This document shows positions 14,095 through 21,641 of a stretch of DNA of 24,200 bases, piece by piece. This stretch comes from a virus: positions 1 to 24,200 of the IMG/VR virus record IMGVR_UViG_3300028883_000138; one strand, given 5' to 3'. A model generated the notes under the pieces. It was not told the DNA's origin. It was given only the letters and a program-made list of their open reading frames with translations, and did no database searches. Numbering within the stretch: position 1 is the stretch's first letter; each line of letters opens with the position of its first letter. The position numbers and the translations under genes were made by a program.

Positions 14095-16059
14095 CTACGT
14101 TAATAATCCTAAACTTTGTAATTTTGTTTCTAGTTCATCAACTCGAGTTTGTAAATTTGCTATAACTGAAAGGACCGTATTTCCTTCATCTTTTGTAACA
14201 AAGCCAAATCCGCCTGCTGATAAATCCTGTATCGCATAATCCGGTGTTCCCGGAGCTGTATAAGTAATTGTTGTTAATTGTGCCGTTAGTGCTGTTGGTT
14301 TTGCTACTGGAGCAGTATTAAAAAATGCCATTCCTGTACCGTCTATTCTAATCCGTGGTGTAGCACTATCGCAAATCTGCAATTCACCTGTGTTACTGTC
14401 TATAAGGCTGTTAGTAGCATTGTGATAAAGTTCTAAATCGTTCCCCGCGCCTATAAGTATTTTATGGTTATCCTGTAAAACTTTGAAGTCCGTAGCGTCG
14501 AATAGAAAATCTAACGCCCCGAACCCTATGCCAAAAGAACTGTCATTTGTATTTGTTACACTTTCGCCGAACGTTATTATATTGTCCCCTGCGTTTGAGC
14601 TTATTACAGCCTGCCCCATTGCAATTGAGGCTTTTCCAAGTGCCTGAGTGTTACCCCATCCTATAGCAACCGCACCGTAATCACCTGCGACATCTCCGGC
14701 CTGAATTGTACCGCCATCAGGGTAACCCATAGCAACCGAACCCGAACCTATAGAAATAATTTCTCCATATGCAGCGTAACCATGTGCAAACCCTCCTGCG
14801 CCGGAAGCTGTTATTCTTGCATCGTTACCGGCCCCGAATCCACCATAGCAAGCACCCTGAGCGAAAGCCCCAGCACCTGAAGCCCATATTTTACCCTCAG
14901 CGTTACCGCCTCCATTGGCTGCTCCCTGTGCAAAAGAGCCCTGACCGTTGCTGAGAATTGTACCATCACAAACTCCAGCACCGCCCATAAAACCGCCTGC
15001 AGCATATCCTTGAGCGAAACTTGAATATCCGCTTGATGTAATTATACTTAAACCGCTTGGAGCAGCACCAGTGTATCCGTGAGCAAAAGAACCTGTACTT
15101 GTCGCTGATATTGCCTGAGTTGTATTATTAATGGCTCTGCCTAAAGCAACCGCACCCTCTCCACTTGCGACAACGTTATACCCGATTGCCGTTGCTCCCA
15201 GACCGGAACTTGACTTAGAGTGATACCCCATTGCAATACTGTAAGACGCCGTCGCCTGAACACTGGCACCCATTGCAATAGACCCATATCCGGAAGCCGT
15301 TGGACTATTCCCAGTCGCAAAACAATATTGCCCGCTTGCTGTTGCTCCCGATCCAAAACTGACATCTCCTGCCTGTTGTGATTGACAGGCTGTTCCTATC
15401 GATACAGAATACAGTCCGCTTGCCGTACTTGATCCCCATGCCAGCGAATAATTACCGCTTGCCGTTGCACCATAGCCCGCAAGAGAGGCCGAGGCCCCGA
15501 CTAATGTTAAAGCCTCTTTAAGAGTACCACCGTCATTAACTTTAAATACAATATCTTTATTCGAGTTCGAGTTCAAAAACCAGAAATTATCATTATCTAA
15601 ATATATCTGCCCTGCTAATGTTCCAACAATTGTAAAAGCGTCTGCCCTGACATCGCCTGATACCGCTCCAACAACTTCGAAAGTGTTGCCATTAAACGTC
15701 ATGTATCCAGAAGGCCCGCCTGTTGGATATTCATCTTTAATTGCTCCTGTGGCGTCTTTATCGCCTATCAAGACTCTTGTAGCTGTATAACCGCCATTTA
15801 ATAAATTAGCTGCCAAAGTTCCACTTGTTAGTGTAACATTATTACTAGATATAGTCCAATCACCTGTTAAGTCAACTGATCCATCTTTTTTGAGAAAATC
15901 ACTTAAGGAATTTAATTTTGCGTTTACGTCATGCCCGCCCGCGCCTAAATTTGTAATATTATAACCCTGCCAGTTTTTGTCTGTGTCTATTACAAGACTG
16001 GAAAGTAAACCACTAAAAGGCAGTTGATCTATTTCTGAACCCTTAGTCTGAATTATCAC
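14095..16059 (-). CDS. Fibre protein with YadA-head-like repeats
   Basis: A 654-aa protein encoded directly after the portal, with ATGA overlap at 16059-16056. The N-terminus (about 30-110) has WQGYNITNLGAGG and SLSDFLKKDGSVDLTGDWTI, typical of phage fibre shaft starts. Residues about 190-510 contain many degenerate repeats of the form 'a.a.G..S.A.G....A.g..S.A.G' (SYSIAMGYHSKSSSGLGATA, GEGAVALGRA, GSFAHGYTG, GSVAMGYPDG, KASIAMGQAV), the left-handed beta-roll of trimeric YadA-type adhesin heads. The C-terminus (VIANLQTRVDELETKLQSLG) is a short coiled coil that may trimerise it. The repeat DNA is clearly richer in GC than its neighbours, partly because of the Gly/Ala content. Host or environmental surface binding is inferred. 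Being among head genes, it may be a head or neck fibre rather than a tail fibre. Confidence 0.85.
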   Translation of the reverse strand: MIIQTKGSEIDQLPFSGLLSSLVIDTDKNWQGYNITNLGAGGHDVNAKLNSLSDFLKKDGSVDLTGDWTISSNNVTLTSGTLAANLLNGGYTATRVLIGDKDATGAIKDEYPTGGPSGYMTFNGNTFEVVGAVSGDVRADAFTIVGTLAGQIYLDNDNFWFLNSNSNKDIVFKVNDGGTLKEALTLVGASASLAGYGATASGNYSLAWGSSTASGLYSVSIGTACQSQQAGDVSFGSGATASGQYCFATGNSPTASGYGSIAMGASVQATASYSIAMGYHSKSSSGLGATAIGYNVVASGEGAVALGRAINNTTQAISATSTGSFAHGYTGAAPSGLSIITSSGYSSFAQGYAAGGFMGGAGVCDGTILSNGQGSFAQGAANGGGNAEGKIWASGAGAFAQGACYGGFGAGNDARITASGAGGFAHGYAAYGEIISIGSGSVAMGYPDGGTIQAGDVAGDYGAVAIGWGNTQALGKASIAMGQAVISSNAGDNIITFGESVTNTNDSSFGIGFGALDFLFDATDFKVLQDNHKILIGAGNDLELYHNATNSLIDSNTGELQICDSATPRIRIDGTGMAFFNTAPVAKPTALTAQLTTITYTAPGTPDYAIQDLSAGGFGFVTKDEGNTVLSVIANLQTRVDELETKLQSLGLLT

Positions 16060-18341
16060 TTCTTAGGCCTCACTAGTTGTAAACCACCGCCTGTCCTAGG
16101 TTCTGTAGGTGGCATATTACTAAAACTCCCAAATTCTTCATCTTCAAATATAGGAACTATTAAGCTTCTACAGTTAGGGTGTAAAGGCGGTTGAAAATAT
16201 TCTAACTGCTGCGGTAGAAGGATCTTGCCGTCTAGTTGTGTACAAATATCGCTTGTTCTTCCGTCTAATATTGCGGAAAATTGAAATGCGCTAATTTCAC
16301 CCTCTTCTCTAAGCTCTGCAAACTGCTGTGTTCTTGCTTGGTTAAACGCCTTTGCTGTCTCTGTTCTTGTAATCATCTCAATTCGCGAACCGGAAATACC
16401 TAAGTTCCACGGCTTAAGAGCTTCTTCTAAAAGCTCGCTTGTCTGCTGTGTTCCATAGCCCTTTCTTATACCCTCTGCCAAAACTGCCTTAACTTTCTTT
16501 AATATTTCCTCTGATTCTACACCGCTAATTCTAATAGCTTCTTCTTCTATCCACTTGGCTATGTCTTCATTGTCTAAATTAAATTTCTTTCTGTTTACCG
16601 TAGAAGTACCGAAATTATAAGCGTCCTTTATCATATCCTTATAAAGCTTTGTAGTCTGGTTGACGTTCCTAAGCTTAACACTGTTAACTTGTTCTAATTT
16701 CTTCTTCTGTATAATCCGCTTTTTTCTAATGTCGTTCATTACGCCATTTATTATTAGTCTATAGGCCTCGTTTAACAACTGATTATACTTTTCTTGTATC
16801 TCTGCTTCTTTCTTTTCTACTTTGTTAAAATCAACTCTACGTTTTTCAAATACTGTAAGTTCTCTATAATATTTAGAAAACTCTTTTTGCATTTCCTTTT
16901 TGTCTTCTTCTGTCTGGCCGGGAGGCTTGTCATTCTTAGGTTTCTCTTTAGGTGGTTCAGGTTTTGAACTCTTTGGGTTTTCCTTATTGTTAGGCACATT
17001 TTGTGTATTCTCTTCTTGATTACCGTTATTCGCTAATTGATCTTTAAAAGCCTGCTTTTCTTCCTCAATCTTTTCTAATTCTTCTTTGCTTATCTCTGGC
17101 GCATTCACCTTATCTAAGAACCAGTTTATAGATTCGTTAGTAACTGGAATCTTACCTGTCTTAATAGCCTCTGTCCATCTCGTAAGGTCTTTTTCTTTCT
17201 GCTCTTCATCAATAGGCGCAAACCTGAAATGAGCATCAACCTTGTTCCCAAAGTTCCAAAATACTAATTGGTTTACTATATGCCTATTCACAATCCTTTC
17301 TATATCCTGTCTTATAGACCTAATCACAGAATAAAATAAATCAAATTGCTCTTTTCCTAGTGCATAACTTCCTCCGCCTGTCTCGCTTCCGCTTAATCCC
17401 ATAAGGTCAGGAATTAGTAGTTTTCTGGCTATCATTGTGTCATACTTATTTATAGCCTTTTCGTATGCGTCAAATCCATTACCTTTCATCTCTAGGAATT
17501 CTACCATGACTTCATCAGGTATGGTCATTGCAGTTCTTGATTGAATGTTTTTTAATACTTTCAGTATATCATCTTTTATATTTGCTCTTGCTGCTGGAAT
17601 CTTGCCAATCGCAGTTGGCATTGCATATTTCTCTAGTGCAATATTCCAGAATTTTATAATATTGGTCTTACTCCACCAAGCTGTGTATACACCTTTGTTT
17701 ATATCCGACTGACCGTAGAAATTGTCAAACTCTTTTTGGTAGGAATATAGTATGACTTTATCAAGTGGAATCTTTTGATCTTGCCCGCCAGTATATTGAA
17801 CTAATTCTGTAATTGCTCCCTTATCGTCTGTTCTAATTTCCCAACTGTGAGGCGCTCTTGTTAAAAGCTTAGTAAAGACCATTTTAGGCCCTTCCGGAGT
17901 TTCTACAATATCAGCCACTTTCTCAGTTACACTAAATCCATAGTCTAAAGCGGTGAGAATCTCTTTTAATTTATTCTCGAATGTGTCATCTAAATAGACA
18001 TTCAGGCAAGATGTTATAAATTTAACTACATCTTCGTCTTCACACTCTATTTTCCAGCCTGAATTTAGAATAATGTGCTTCTTTAAACTCAAAGCTGCAT
18101 ATACTTGGTCATCCTGCCTTATATCATCATATAGGTCATAATTACCCTTTTGCTGGTAAAGTGCATCTGGATTATACGGTCTGAAGTTATAACCTTCAAA
18201 TAAAGCAGTAGAGGCCCATGAGACCTCTTGCTTAAGTGCTGGCGTGAACTCTTGCACTGCATTTGAATATTCTGTTATTGAGTATTGTTTTGGTTGGCCA
18301 TTTTCGTCTACTACCTGAATTCTTGACATAAACCTATCCAT
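16056..18341 (-). CDS. Portal protein fused to a MuF head-morphogenesis domain
   Basis: A 761-aa chain. Residues about 1-430 are a DUF935/Mu gp29-type portal: YDLYDDIRQDDQVYAALSLK, GWKIECEDEDVVKFITSCL, ALDYGFSVTEKVADIVETPE and GSETGGGSYALGKEQFDLF. Residues about 445-485 are a Pro/Lys/Asn-rich linker. The C-terminal section carries a MuF minor head domain: EMITRTETAKAFNQARTQQF (about 655-675), SAILDGRTSDIC and then LHPNCRSLIVPIF (about 720). In Mu the portal (gp29) and gpF (gp30) are separate genes, so here they make one protein. The portal forms the dodecameric DNA gate, and MuF proteins are internal head proteins. No strong Shine-Dalgarno site precedes the ATG at 18341; a second ATG at 18329 has GGATAGG just before it. 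Confidence 0.9.
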   Translation of the reverse strand: MDRFMSRIQVVDENGQPKQYSITEYSNAVQEFTPALKQEVSWASTALFEGYNFRPYNPDALYQQKGNYDLYDDIRQDDQVYAALSLKKHIILNSGWKIECEDEDVVKFITSCLNVYLDDTFENKLKEILTALDYGFSVTEKVADIVETPEGPKMVFTKLLTRAPHSWEIRTDDKGAITELVQYTGGQDQKIPLDKVILYSYQKEFDNFYGQSDINKGVYTAWWSKTNIIKFWNIALEKYAMPTAIGKIPAARANIKDDILKVLKNIQSRTAMTIPDEVMVEFLEMKGNGFDAYEKAINKYDTMIARKLLIPDLMGLSGSETGGGSYALGKEQFDLFYSVIRSIRQDIERIVNRHIVNQLVFWNFGNKVDAHFRFAPIDEEQKEKDLTRWTEAIKTGKIPVTNESINWFLDKVNAPEISKEELEKIEEEKQAFKDQLANNGNQEENTQNVPNNKENPKSSKPEPPKEKPKNDKPPGQTEEDKKEMQKEFSKYYRELTVFEKRRVDFNKVEKKEAEIQEKYNQLLNEAYRLIINGVMNDIRKKRIIQKKKLEQVNSVKLRNVNQTTKLYKDMIKDAYNFGTSTVNRKKFNLDNEDIAKWIEEEAIRISGVESEEILKKVKAVLAEGIRKGYGTQQTSELLEEALKPWNLGISGSRIEMITRTETAKAFNQARTQQFAELREEGEISAFQFSAILDGRTSDICTQLDGKILLPQQLEYFQPPLHPNCRSLIVPIFEDEEFGSFSNMPPTEPRTGGGLQLVRPKK

Positions 18342-18384
18342 TTTTTAGTTTTATTTTTTGTCTGAATTCAGTAAGTACATAACA

Positions 18385-18413
18385 AATATATATATAAATG
18401 TTTTATTTGTCAA
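18385..18413 (-). promoter_or_regulatory. Sigma-70-type promoter driving portal and the head/tail operon
   Basis: On the minus strand TTGACA (18413-18408), a 17-base AT-rich spacer, and TATATT (18390-18385). The start of transcription would be near 18378, about 37 bases before the portal ATG. It lies in a non-coding gap of about 80 bases, just after the stop of the 34-aa membrane protein. A perfect -35, a five-of-six -10 and optimal spacing make it a strong candidate. Confidence 0.8.
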
Positions 18414-18419
18414 GTTTTT

Positions 18420-18524
18420 TTAAAAACAAAAAACCAAAAATGAGACTGTAAAAAGGCATAGAATTATACATAAAATGCCTATTAAAAAACACACTAAAGC
18501 AAGAATCTGTGTTGGCCCTACCAT
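18420..18524 (-). CDS. 34-aa single-span membrane microprotein overlapping terL end
   Basis: A short gene of 34 codons. The ATG at 18524-18522 lies inside the last codons of the large terminase, and AGGAGAGAGG is five bases upstream, a strong binding site. Translation begins MVGPTQILALVCFLIGILCI and stays hydrophobic to the end (about 28 of 34 residues non-polar), with four Cys and no charged residue. It stops with TAA at 18422-18420, six bases before the -35 box of the portal promoter. It is a likely inner-membrane protein. Location near terminase resembles the lysis gene area in Mu-like phages, so a holin-type role is possible, but a T-rich strand can give such frames by chance. Confidence 0.6.
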   Translation of the reverse strand: MVGPTQILALVCFLIGILCIILCLFTVSFLVFCF

Positions 18525-19735
18525 TCCATCCTCTCTCCTATGTCTCCTACAATATCACTACCACCTGCGTTTTTGTGACAAGCGTAATAAGCCAGAGCTA
18601 AAGCTATTACACAGTCATCATGTAATCCCTCTGGTGCTGAATATCTAATCAACCCACCGGGTGTTTGGTCAAACGTAAATACACTTAACTCATTTAAGAG
18701 TTCTGGTATTTCTGGAAAACTAACTTCCTGTCTTTCCACCGCTATGGCTAAATTCTCTATTAGTTGTCTTTTACTTATATTCGTGAATTTATAACCTTCC
18801 ACTCTTACATGTAAACTAAGATCGTCTAATATGGGATCTCCCAGTCCTGTAGAATCTATTAAAATATAAGCGTCAAATCTAGTACATAAGTTTATTATTC
18901 TTTCTTTCTGTATAGTCCATGAAATATCGTTGAATCTATCCCACGCACATACATGACCGTCTTGGTCTACTATGCATATAACTGTATAGTCTGTACTCTT
19001 AGCTAAGTCAACACCTGCAAAGTATGTTTTCTTAGACAGTCTTTTTTCATCGAAATCACCTTTTATACATTCTCTCACATTTCTAAATACTTCACCACCG
19101 TCATCTATAAATTTAGCCTTATATTCTTGTTCAAATATCTTTTGTGGCAACTTTTGTACTTCCTGCCATTCTTCATTACTAAAATACCTGCTTTCATTAC
19201 TAGAGAACTGAAAAGAAACATAGTCCTTTTCTTCTGAATCCTGCCCTTTACAATATAGCTCGTAAAATAAGTTCTTTCCTTTTGGTGTGCCTATAAATAA
19301 TACAGGCGCTCTAGTAGCTGTAATTGTACCCCTTAGGGCGTACTGGTAAGCGTCTCTTTTAATCATGCCCATTTCATCAATTACCATAAAATCGACCGTT
19401 TCACCTCTAAGCCCTTCTTCTCTGTCCGCACTCTTAAAGTCTATGCTAGAACCATTTGTAAACTCTATTCTTAATTCAGACCTATTTGTTTTAAAAATAG
19501 CTCCCATATCCTGAAGTAGTTCCAAAATACGCCTAAATGCTATCTTTGAATTTTGGTAAGTAGGAGATACCCACCAGTTTATTGATTTTGTCTGTCTTGC
19601 TCTAAGTGCTAGAAGAAATACACCTAAAAAAGTCTTTCCTGATTGTCTACCTGCTGAAACTACTACAAATCTATATGTATCAAAAGCCTCATATACTTCA
19701 AATTGCCATTTTGTAAGAATAATATCATAACTCAT
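18518..19735 (-). CDS. terL: Terminase large subunit
   Basis: A 405-aa DNA-packaging motor. ATPase: Walker A GRQSGKT (29-35), Walker B with the catalytic acid MVIDE (117-121), and the coupling motif GTPKG (149-153). Nuclease (RNase H-like): AGVDLAKSTDYT with Asp243, ILIDSTGLGD with Asp294, and LHDDCVIALALAYY with Asp373/374. Both domains look intact, and the length is a little short for the family (commonly about 400-600). It follows the small subunit with ATGA overlap (19735-19732) and precedes the portal. The C-terminus ends with IGERMEW, inside which a 34-aa membrane protein starts. The protein cuts concatemers and pumps DNA through the portal. Confidence 0.97.
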   Translation of the reverse strand: MSYDIILTKWQFEVYEAFDTYRFVVVSAGRQSGKTFLGVFLLALRARQTKSINWWVSPTYQNSKIAFRRILELLQDMGAIFKTNRSELRIEFTNGSSIDFKSADREEGLRGETVDFMVIDEMGMIKRDAYQYALRGTITATRAPVLFIGTPKGKNLFYELYCKGQDSEEKDYVSFQFSSNESRYFSNEEWQEVQKLPQKIFEQEYKAKFIDDGGEVFRNVRECIKGDFDEKRLSKKTYFAGVDLAKSTDYTVICIVDQDGHVCAWDRFNDISWTIQKERIINLCTRFDAYILIDSTGLGDPILDDLSLHVRVEGYKFTNISKRQLIENLAIAVERQEVSFPEIPELLNELSVFTFDQTPGGLIRYSAPEGLHDDCVIALALAYYACHKNAGGSDIVGDIGERMEW

Positions 19736-20004
19736 TTTTCTCTTATTACTCTAATTGTGTGTTCAATTGCTTCACCATCTTCGCCAGTTACTTCTTGTCT
19801 ATTTTTGTCTGGAATACTCTTTTTTAATAATATTTCAGCACACCTTAATCTATAATTCTTATCGTCTGAATCTAGGCCGTCTATAAGAACTTGTAAAGCA
19901 TCCTCCACACTATCATCCAGCATCTTAATTGCTTTCTCATAATTAGAAAGTCTTTTCTCTATAGGCTTTCTGCCTGAATTTGGTCTATAACCTCCGCGTG
20001 CCAT
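19732..20004 (-). CDS. terS: Putative terminase small subunit
   Basis: A 90-aa protein directly upstream of terL with a four-base overlap. It begins MARGGYRPNSGRKPIEKRLS, the AT-hook-like 'GG.RpgaGRK' start common in phage small terminases and DNA-binding proteins. Then comes a helical section (LDDSVEDALQVLIDGLDSDD), and a tail QEVTGEDGEAIEHTIRV that resembles 'ltG.dGg.i' tails of terminase small subunits. The small subunit recognises viral DNA and loads the large subunit. I start at the ATG at 20004; an in-frame GTG at 20019 would add five residues. It is short for the family. Position and ends support the call. Confidence 0.72.
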   Translation of the reverse strand: MARGGYRPNSGRKPIEKRLSNYEKAIKMLDDSVEDALQVLIDGLDSDDKNYRLRCAEILLKKSIPDKNRQEVTGEDGEAIEHTIRVIREK

Positions 20005-20045
20005 TTGATTATTCCCCACAAATCATTTTTTCAATAAATCCCATT

Positions 20046-20150
20046 CTACTTTTTGTCTACTTTTGTTAAACACCAAAATATCCAAGCATATAGTGAGAAA
20101 AAACAGAATATTACAAAACATATTAGTATTAAAGCTATTAGGTCTATCAT
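20046..20150 (-). CDS. 34-aa single-span membrane microprotein
   Basis: A 34-codon gene. Its ATG overlaps the stop of the 50-aa gene as ATGA (20150-20147) and AAGGAG lies seven bases upstream. It begins MIDLIALILICFVIFCFFSL and ends with LTKVDKK, so one transmembrane helix with a positively charged, probably cytoplasmic, C-terminus. Small size, tight coupling to another membrane protein and location just upstream of the terminase genes suggest lysis or membrane function such as holin/antiholin, but no family is recognised. It is of the same length as the microprotein at 18420-18524. Confidence 0.7.
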   Translation of the reverse strand: MIDLIALILICFVIFCFFSLYAWIFWCLTKVDKK

Positions 20151-20299
20151 TTTATAACTCCTTTTAGTAGAGTAGAAATCTGTTTACTGAACACTGCCCA
20201 GACATTAACAAGTGTTAAAATAGTCTGTAGTACTATTAAGGTAATGCCTGTGAATAAACCTATTGTTATTTTAAACACTCTTCTCTTCTTCATACCCAT
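20147..20299 (-). CDS. 50-aa membrane protein upstream of terminase
   Basis: A 50-aa protein with a positively charged N-terminus (MGMKKRRVFK) and one hydrophobic helix (ITIGLFTGITLIVLQTILTL), then a mildly basic tail (SKQISTLLKGVIK). The ATG at 20299 has AAGGAG six bases upstream; the open frame reaches 20332 but without a binding site. It looks like a single-pass inner membrane protein with the N-terminus in the cytoplasm, and the next gene overlaps it as ATGA. In Mu-like phages lysis genes lie just before the terminase genes, so a holin-type role is plausible but not shown. A promoter lies across its start. Confidence 0.68.
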   Translation of the reverse strand: MGMKKRRVFKITIGLFTGITLIVLQTILTLVNVWAVFSKQISTLLKGVIK

Positions 20300-20328
20300 A
20301 ATATACTCCTTTTTTAGTGTTTTGTCAA
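20300..20328 (-). promoter_or_regulatory. Sigma-70-type promoter across the start of the 50-aa membrane gene
   Basis: On the minus strand TTGACA (20328-20323), 17 bases, TATATT (20305-20300). The hexamers and spacing equal those of the portal promoter. The -35 overlaps the TGA of the TPR gene, and the spacer contains the AAGGAG of the 50-aa gene. Transcription would start near 20293, at or beside the second ATG of that gene (MGM...), so the RNA would be leaderless for it and could supply the 34-aa protein and the terminase genes. Confidence 0.6.
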
Positions 20329-20690
20329 GCATCCTTGTAGAATAGACATATCATATTCCAACTCTCTGTAAACCTCTGGGGGTTTATTCTTATAGTCTCT
20401 TTCATATATTCTACTGCTTTCTTTTGATTCTTCTTGTATCTACTCTCTATTAGAGCAAGGAAATAACAACTATCCTCCACGCCCGGTTTCATTTCTATAC
20501 ATTTCTTAAATAGTTCTTCTGCTTTTTTAATATGGTTGGAATAATGCATCTTTTCTGGTGTAGATTCATCCCATTGGAAATACATTTTAGCCAATTGGTT
20601 TATCAGTCTGGAACTATTAGGACACTGTTTTAAGCCTTCCTCCAATATTGCCTTTTGTGCTTCAAAGTTTTTCATGTTGTCCTTATTCAT
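20325..20690 (-). CDS. TPR-repeat protein, in frame with the preceding methyltransferase after one TAA
   Basis: A 121-aa helical protein with about three tetratricopeptide repeats: FEAQKAILEEGLKQCPNSSR, AKMYFQWDE, HIKKAEELFKKCIEMKPGVE and KKAVEYMKETIRINPQ. TPRs mediate protein-protein contacts. The first ATG is at 20690; a second at 20675 has AAGGA upstream. The same frame is open for 27 more codons up to the TAA of the methyltransferase, and this stretch (PQEAYKVFSKFPDAYF) looks like coding sequence that belongs to a further TPR. So this may be the C-terminal half of a methyltransferase-TPR fusion cut by a stop, or a gene with a start I cannot see. Sequencing error is also possible. Confidence 0.65.
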   Translation of the reverse strand: MNKDNMKNFEAQKAILEEGLKQCPNSSRLINQLAKMYFQWDESTPEKMHYSNHIKKAEELFKKCIEMKPGVEDSCYFLALIESRYKKNQKKAVEYMKETIRINPQRFTESWNMICLFYKDA

Positions 20691-20771
20691 AGCATGTAAA
20701 AAATAGGCGTCTGGAAATTTAGAAAATACCTTATATGCTTCTTGTGGCTTATTAACTATAGGATCTACAAG

Positions 20772-21641
20772 TTAAATTGCCTTTTTGTTTGCTTCTAGTA
20801 TCTGCTGCTGAATTTTATAATCTTCTTTGACTATATCCTTTTTTTCTCCCCTTTTACACAGTACCGTATACCCATATAGTGCTTCATCTTCTTTTATTAT
20901 CTCAAACCCTGCATTATTTAGTAAATTATGAAAACTCTGCTTTGAAAATACATTCACATGGTTTAGGTGTAGGTAGTTCTCCCAGTCTCTTAAAAACGAA
21001 CCTGACCATTCCTCTAAAACGTCAAACCAGAGAGGAACAGAAATATATAGTAAAGCATCATCTCTCATAACTGTCTTAATTCTTTCTAATTCTTTGTCCG
21101 GGTGTTGTATATGCTCTAGTACATGGTAATAACTGACAAAATTATATATATATCTAATGTCTATTTCTTGTGTAATTTGAATACCATATTCATGTCTTCC
21201 ATAGTTAGCGAAAGCTTTTGACCATTCAGTGCCGTAATATGTGTCACAATCCTCTATCTTTGTTACTTTTTCATAAGCTCTGTTTTCTCTAAGATCGTTT
21301 AAAAAACTACCCTGTGCGCAACCTACGTCTAGAAAAGGCCCTTCTATTTCTACGTCCTTCAAAAAAGCCCGATGGTATTCGTTTTTCCTGTTACATGTGA
21401 TTATATGGTTGGCCGTCATCACTGGTCTAGCCTGATTATAGCTGGTTTCTAATCTTTTGTCATTCACATAGTCATAAGTACAAAATCCACATTCCTTACA
21501 AATCTTAAATCCTACCGCTTCACCTTCTTCTCTAAGGTCTAAATCATACCAATATTTATGGCTCCTCAAATAATCTAAATCATGCCATTTATTTTCTTTA
21601 CATATCGGACAATTTTCTAACTTTATTATCATATTCAACAC
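20772..21641 (-). CDS. Zinc-ribbon class I SAM-dependent methyltransferase
   Basis: A 289-aa enzyme. The N-terminus has a zinc ribbon: CPIC (Cys11, Cys14) and CKECGFC (Cys48, Cys51). Then a Rossmann methyltransferase: motif I FLDVGCAQGSFL (103-114), an acidic residue at GTEWS (Glu139), and YYHVLEHIQHP (171-181). This pairing of a ribbon and a Methyltransf_23-type domain resembles enzymes acting on sugars or lipids, such as sugar C-methyltransferases; the substrate is not shown. The GTG start at 21641 has AAGGAG seven bases upstream and is preferred over the ATG at 21632; the gene overlaps the 102-aa gene by 44 bases. A TAA follows Ala-Ile, and the same frame continues as a TPR region. Confidence 0.85.
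   Translation of the reverse strand: MLNMIIKLENCPICKENKWHDLDYLRSHKYWYDLDLREEGEAVGFKICKECGFCTYDYVNDKRLETSYNQARPVMTANHIITCNRKNEYHRAFLKDVEIEGPFLDVGCAQGSFLNDLRENRAYEKVTKIEDCDTYYGTEWSKAFANYGRHEYGIQITQEIDIRYIYNFVSYYHVLEHIQHPDKELERIKTVMRDDALLYISVPLWFDVLEEWSGSFLRDWENYLHLNHVNVFSKQSFHNLLNNAGFEIIKEDEALYGYTVLCKRGEKKDIVKEDYKIQQQILEANKKAI

Noticed and set aside
14811-15365. Additional minus-strand open frames (64 and 74 codons) within the fibre gene
   Set aside because: They are out-of-frame readings of GC-rich repeat DNA; the long frame with clear YadA-like repeats is the real one.
14500-15500. DNA-level tandem repeat in the fibre gene
   Set aside because: Short phrases such as 'gcttgctgttgc' recur, but spacing and sequence vary; they are explained by degenerate protein repeats rather than a DNA repeat array or CRISPR.
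18430-18474. 22-codon frame MYNSMPFYS... in the terL-portal gap
   Set aside because: It overlaps the 34-aa membrane protein in another frame and lacks a good binding site; the longer frame has the stronger start.
18450-18480. AGGCAT / ATGCCT inverted repeat followed by TTTTT on the minus strand, like an intrinsic terminator after terL
   Set aside because: The stem is only six bases with a 15-base loop, and it lies inside the 34-aa membrane protein frame that has a strong binding site. It could still act as a weak terminator, but I would not annotate it as one.
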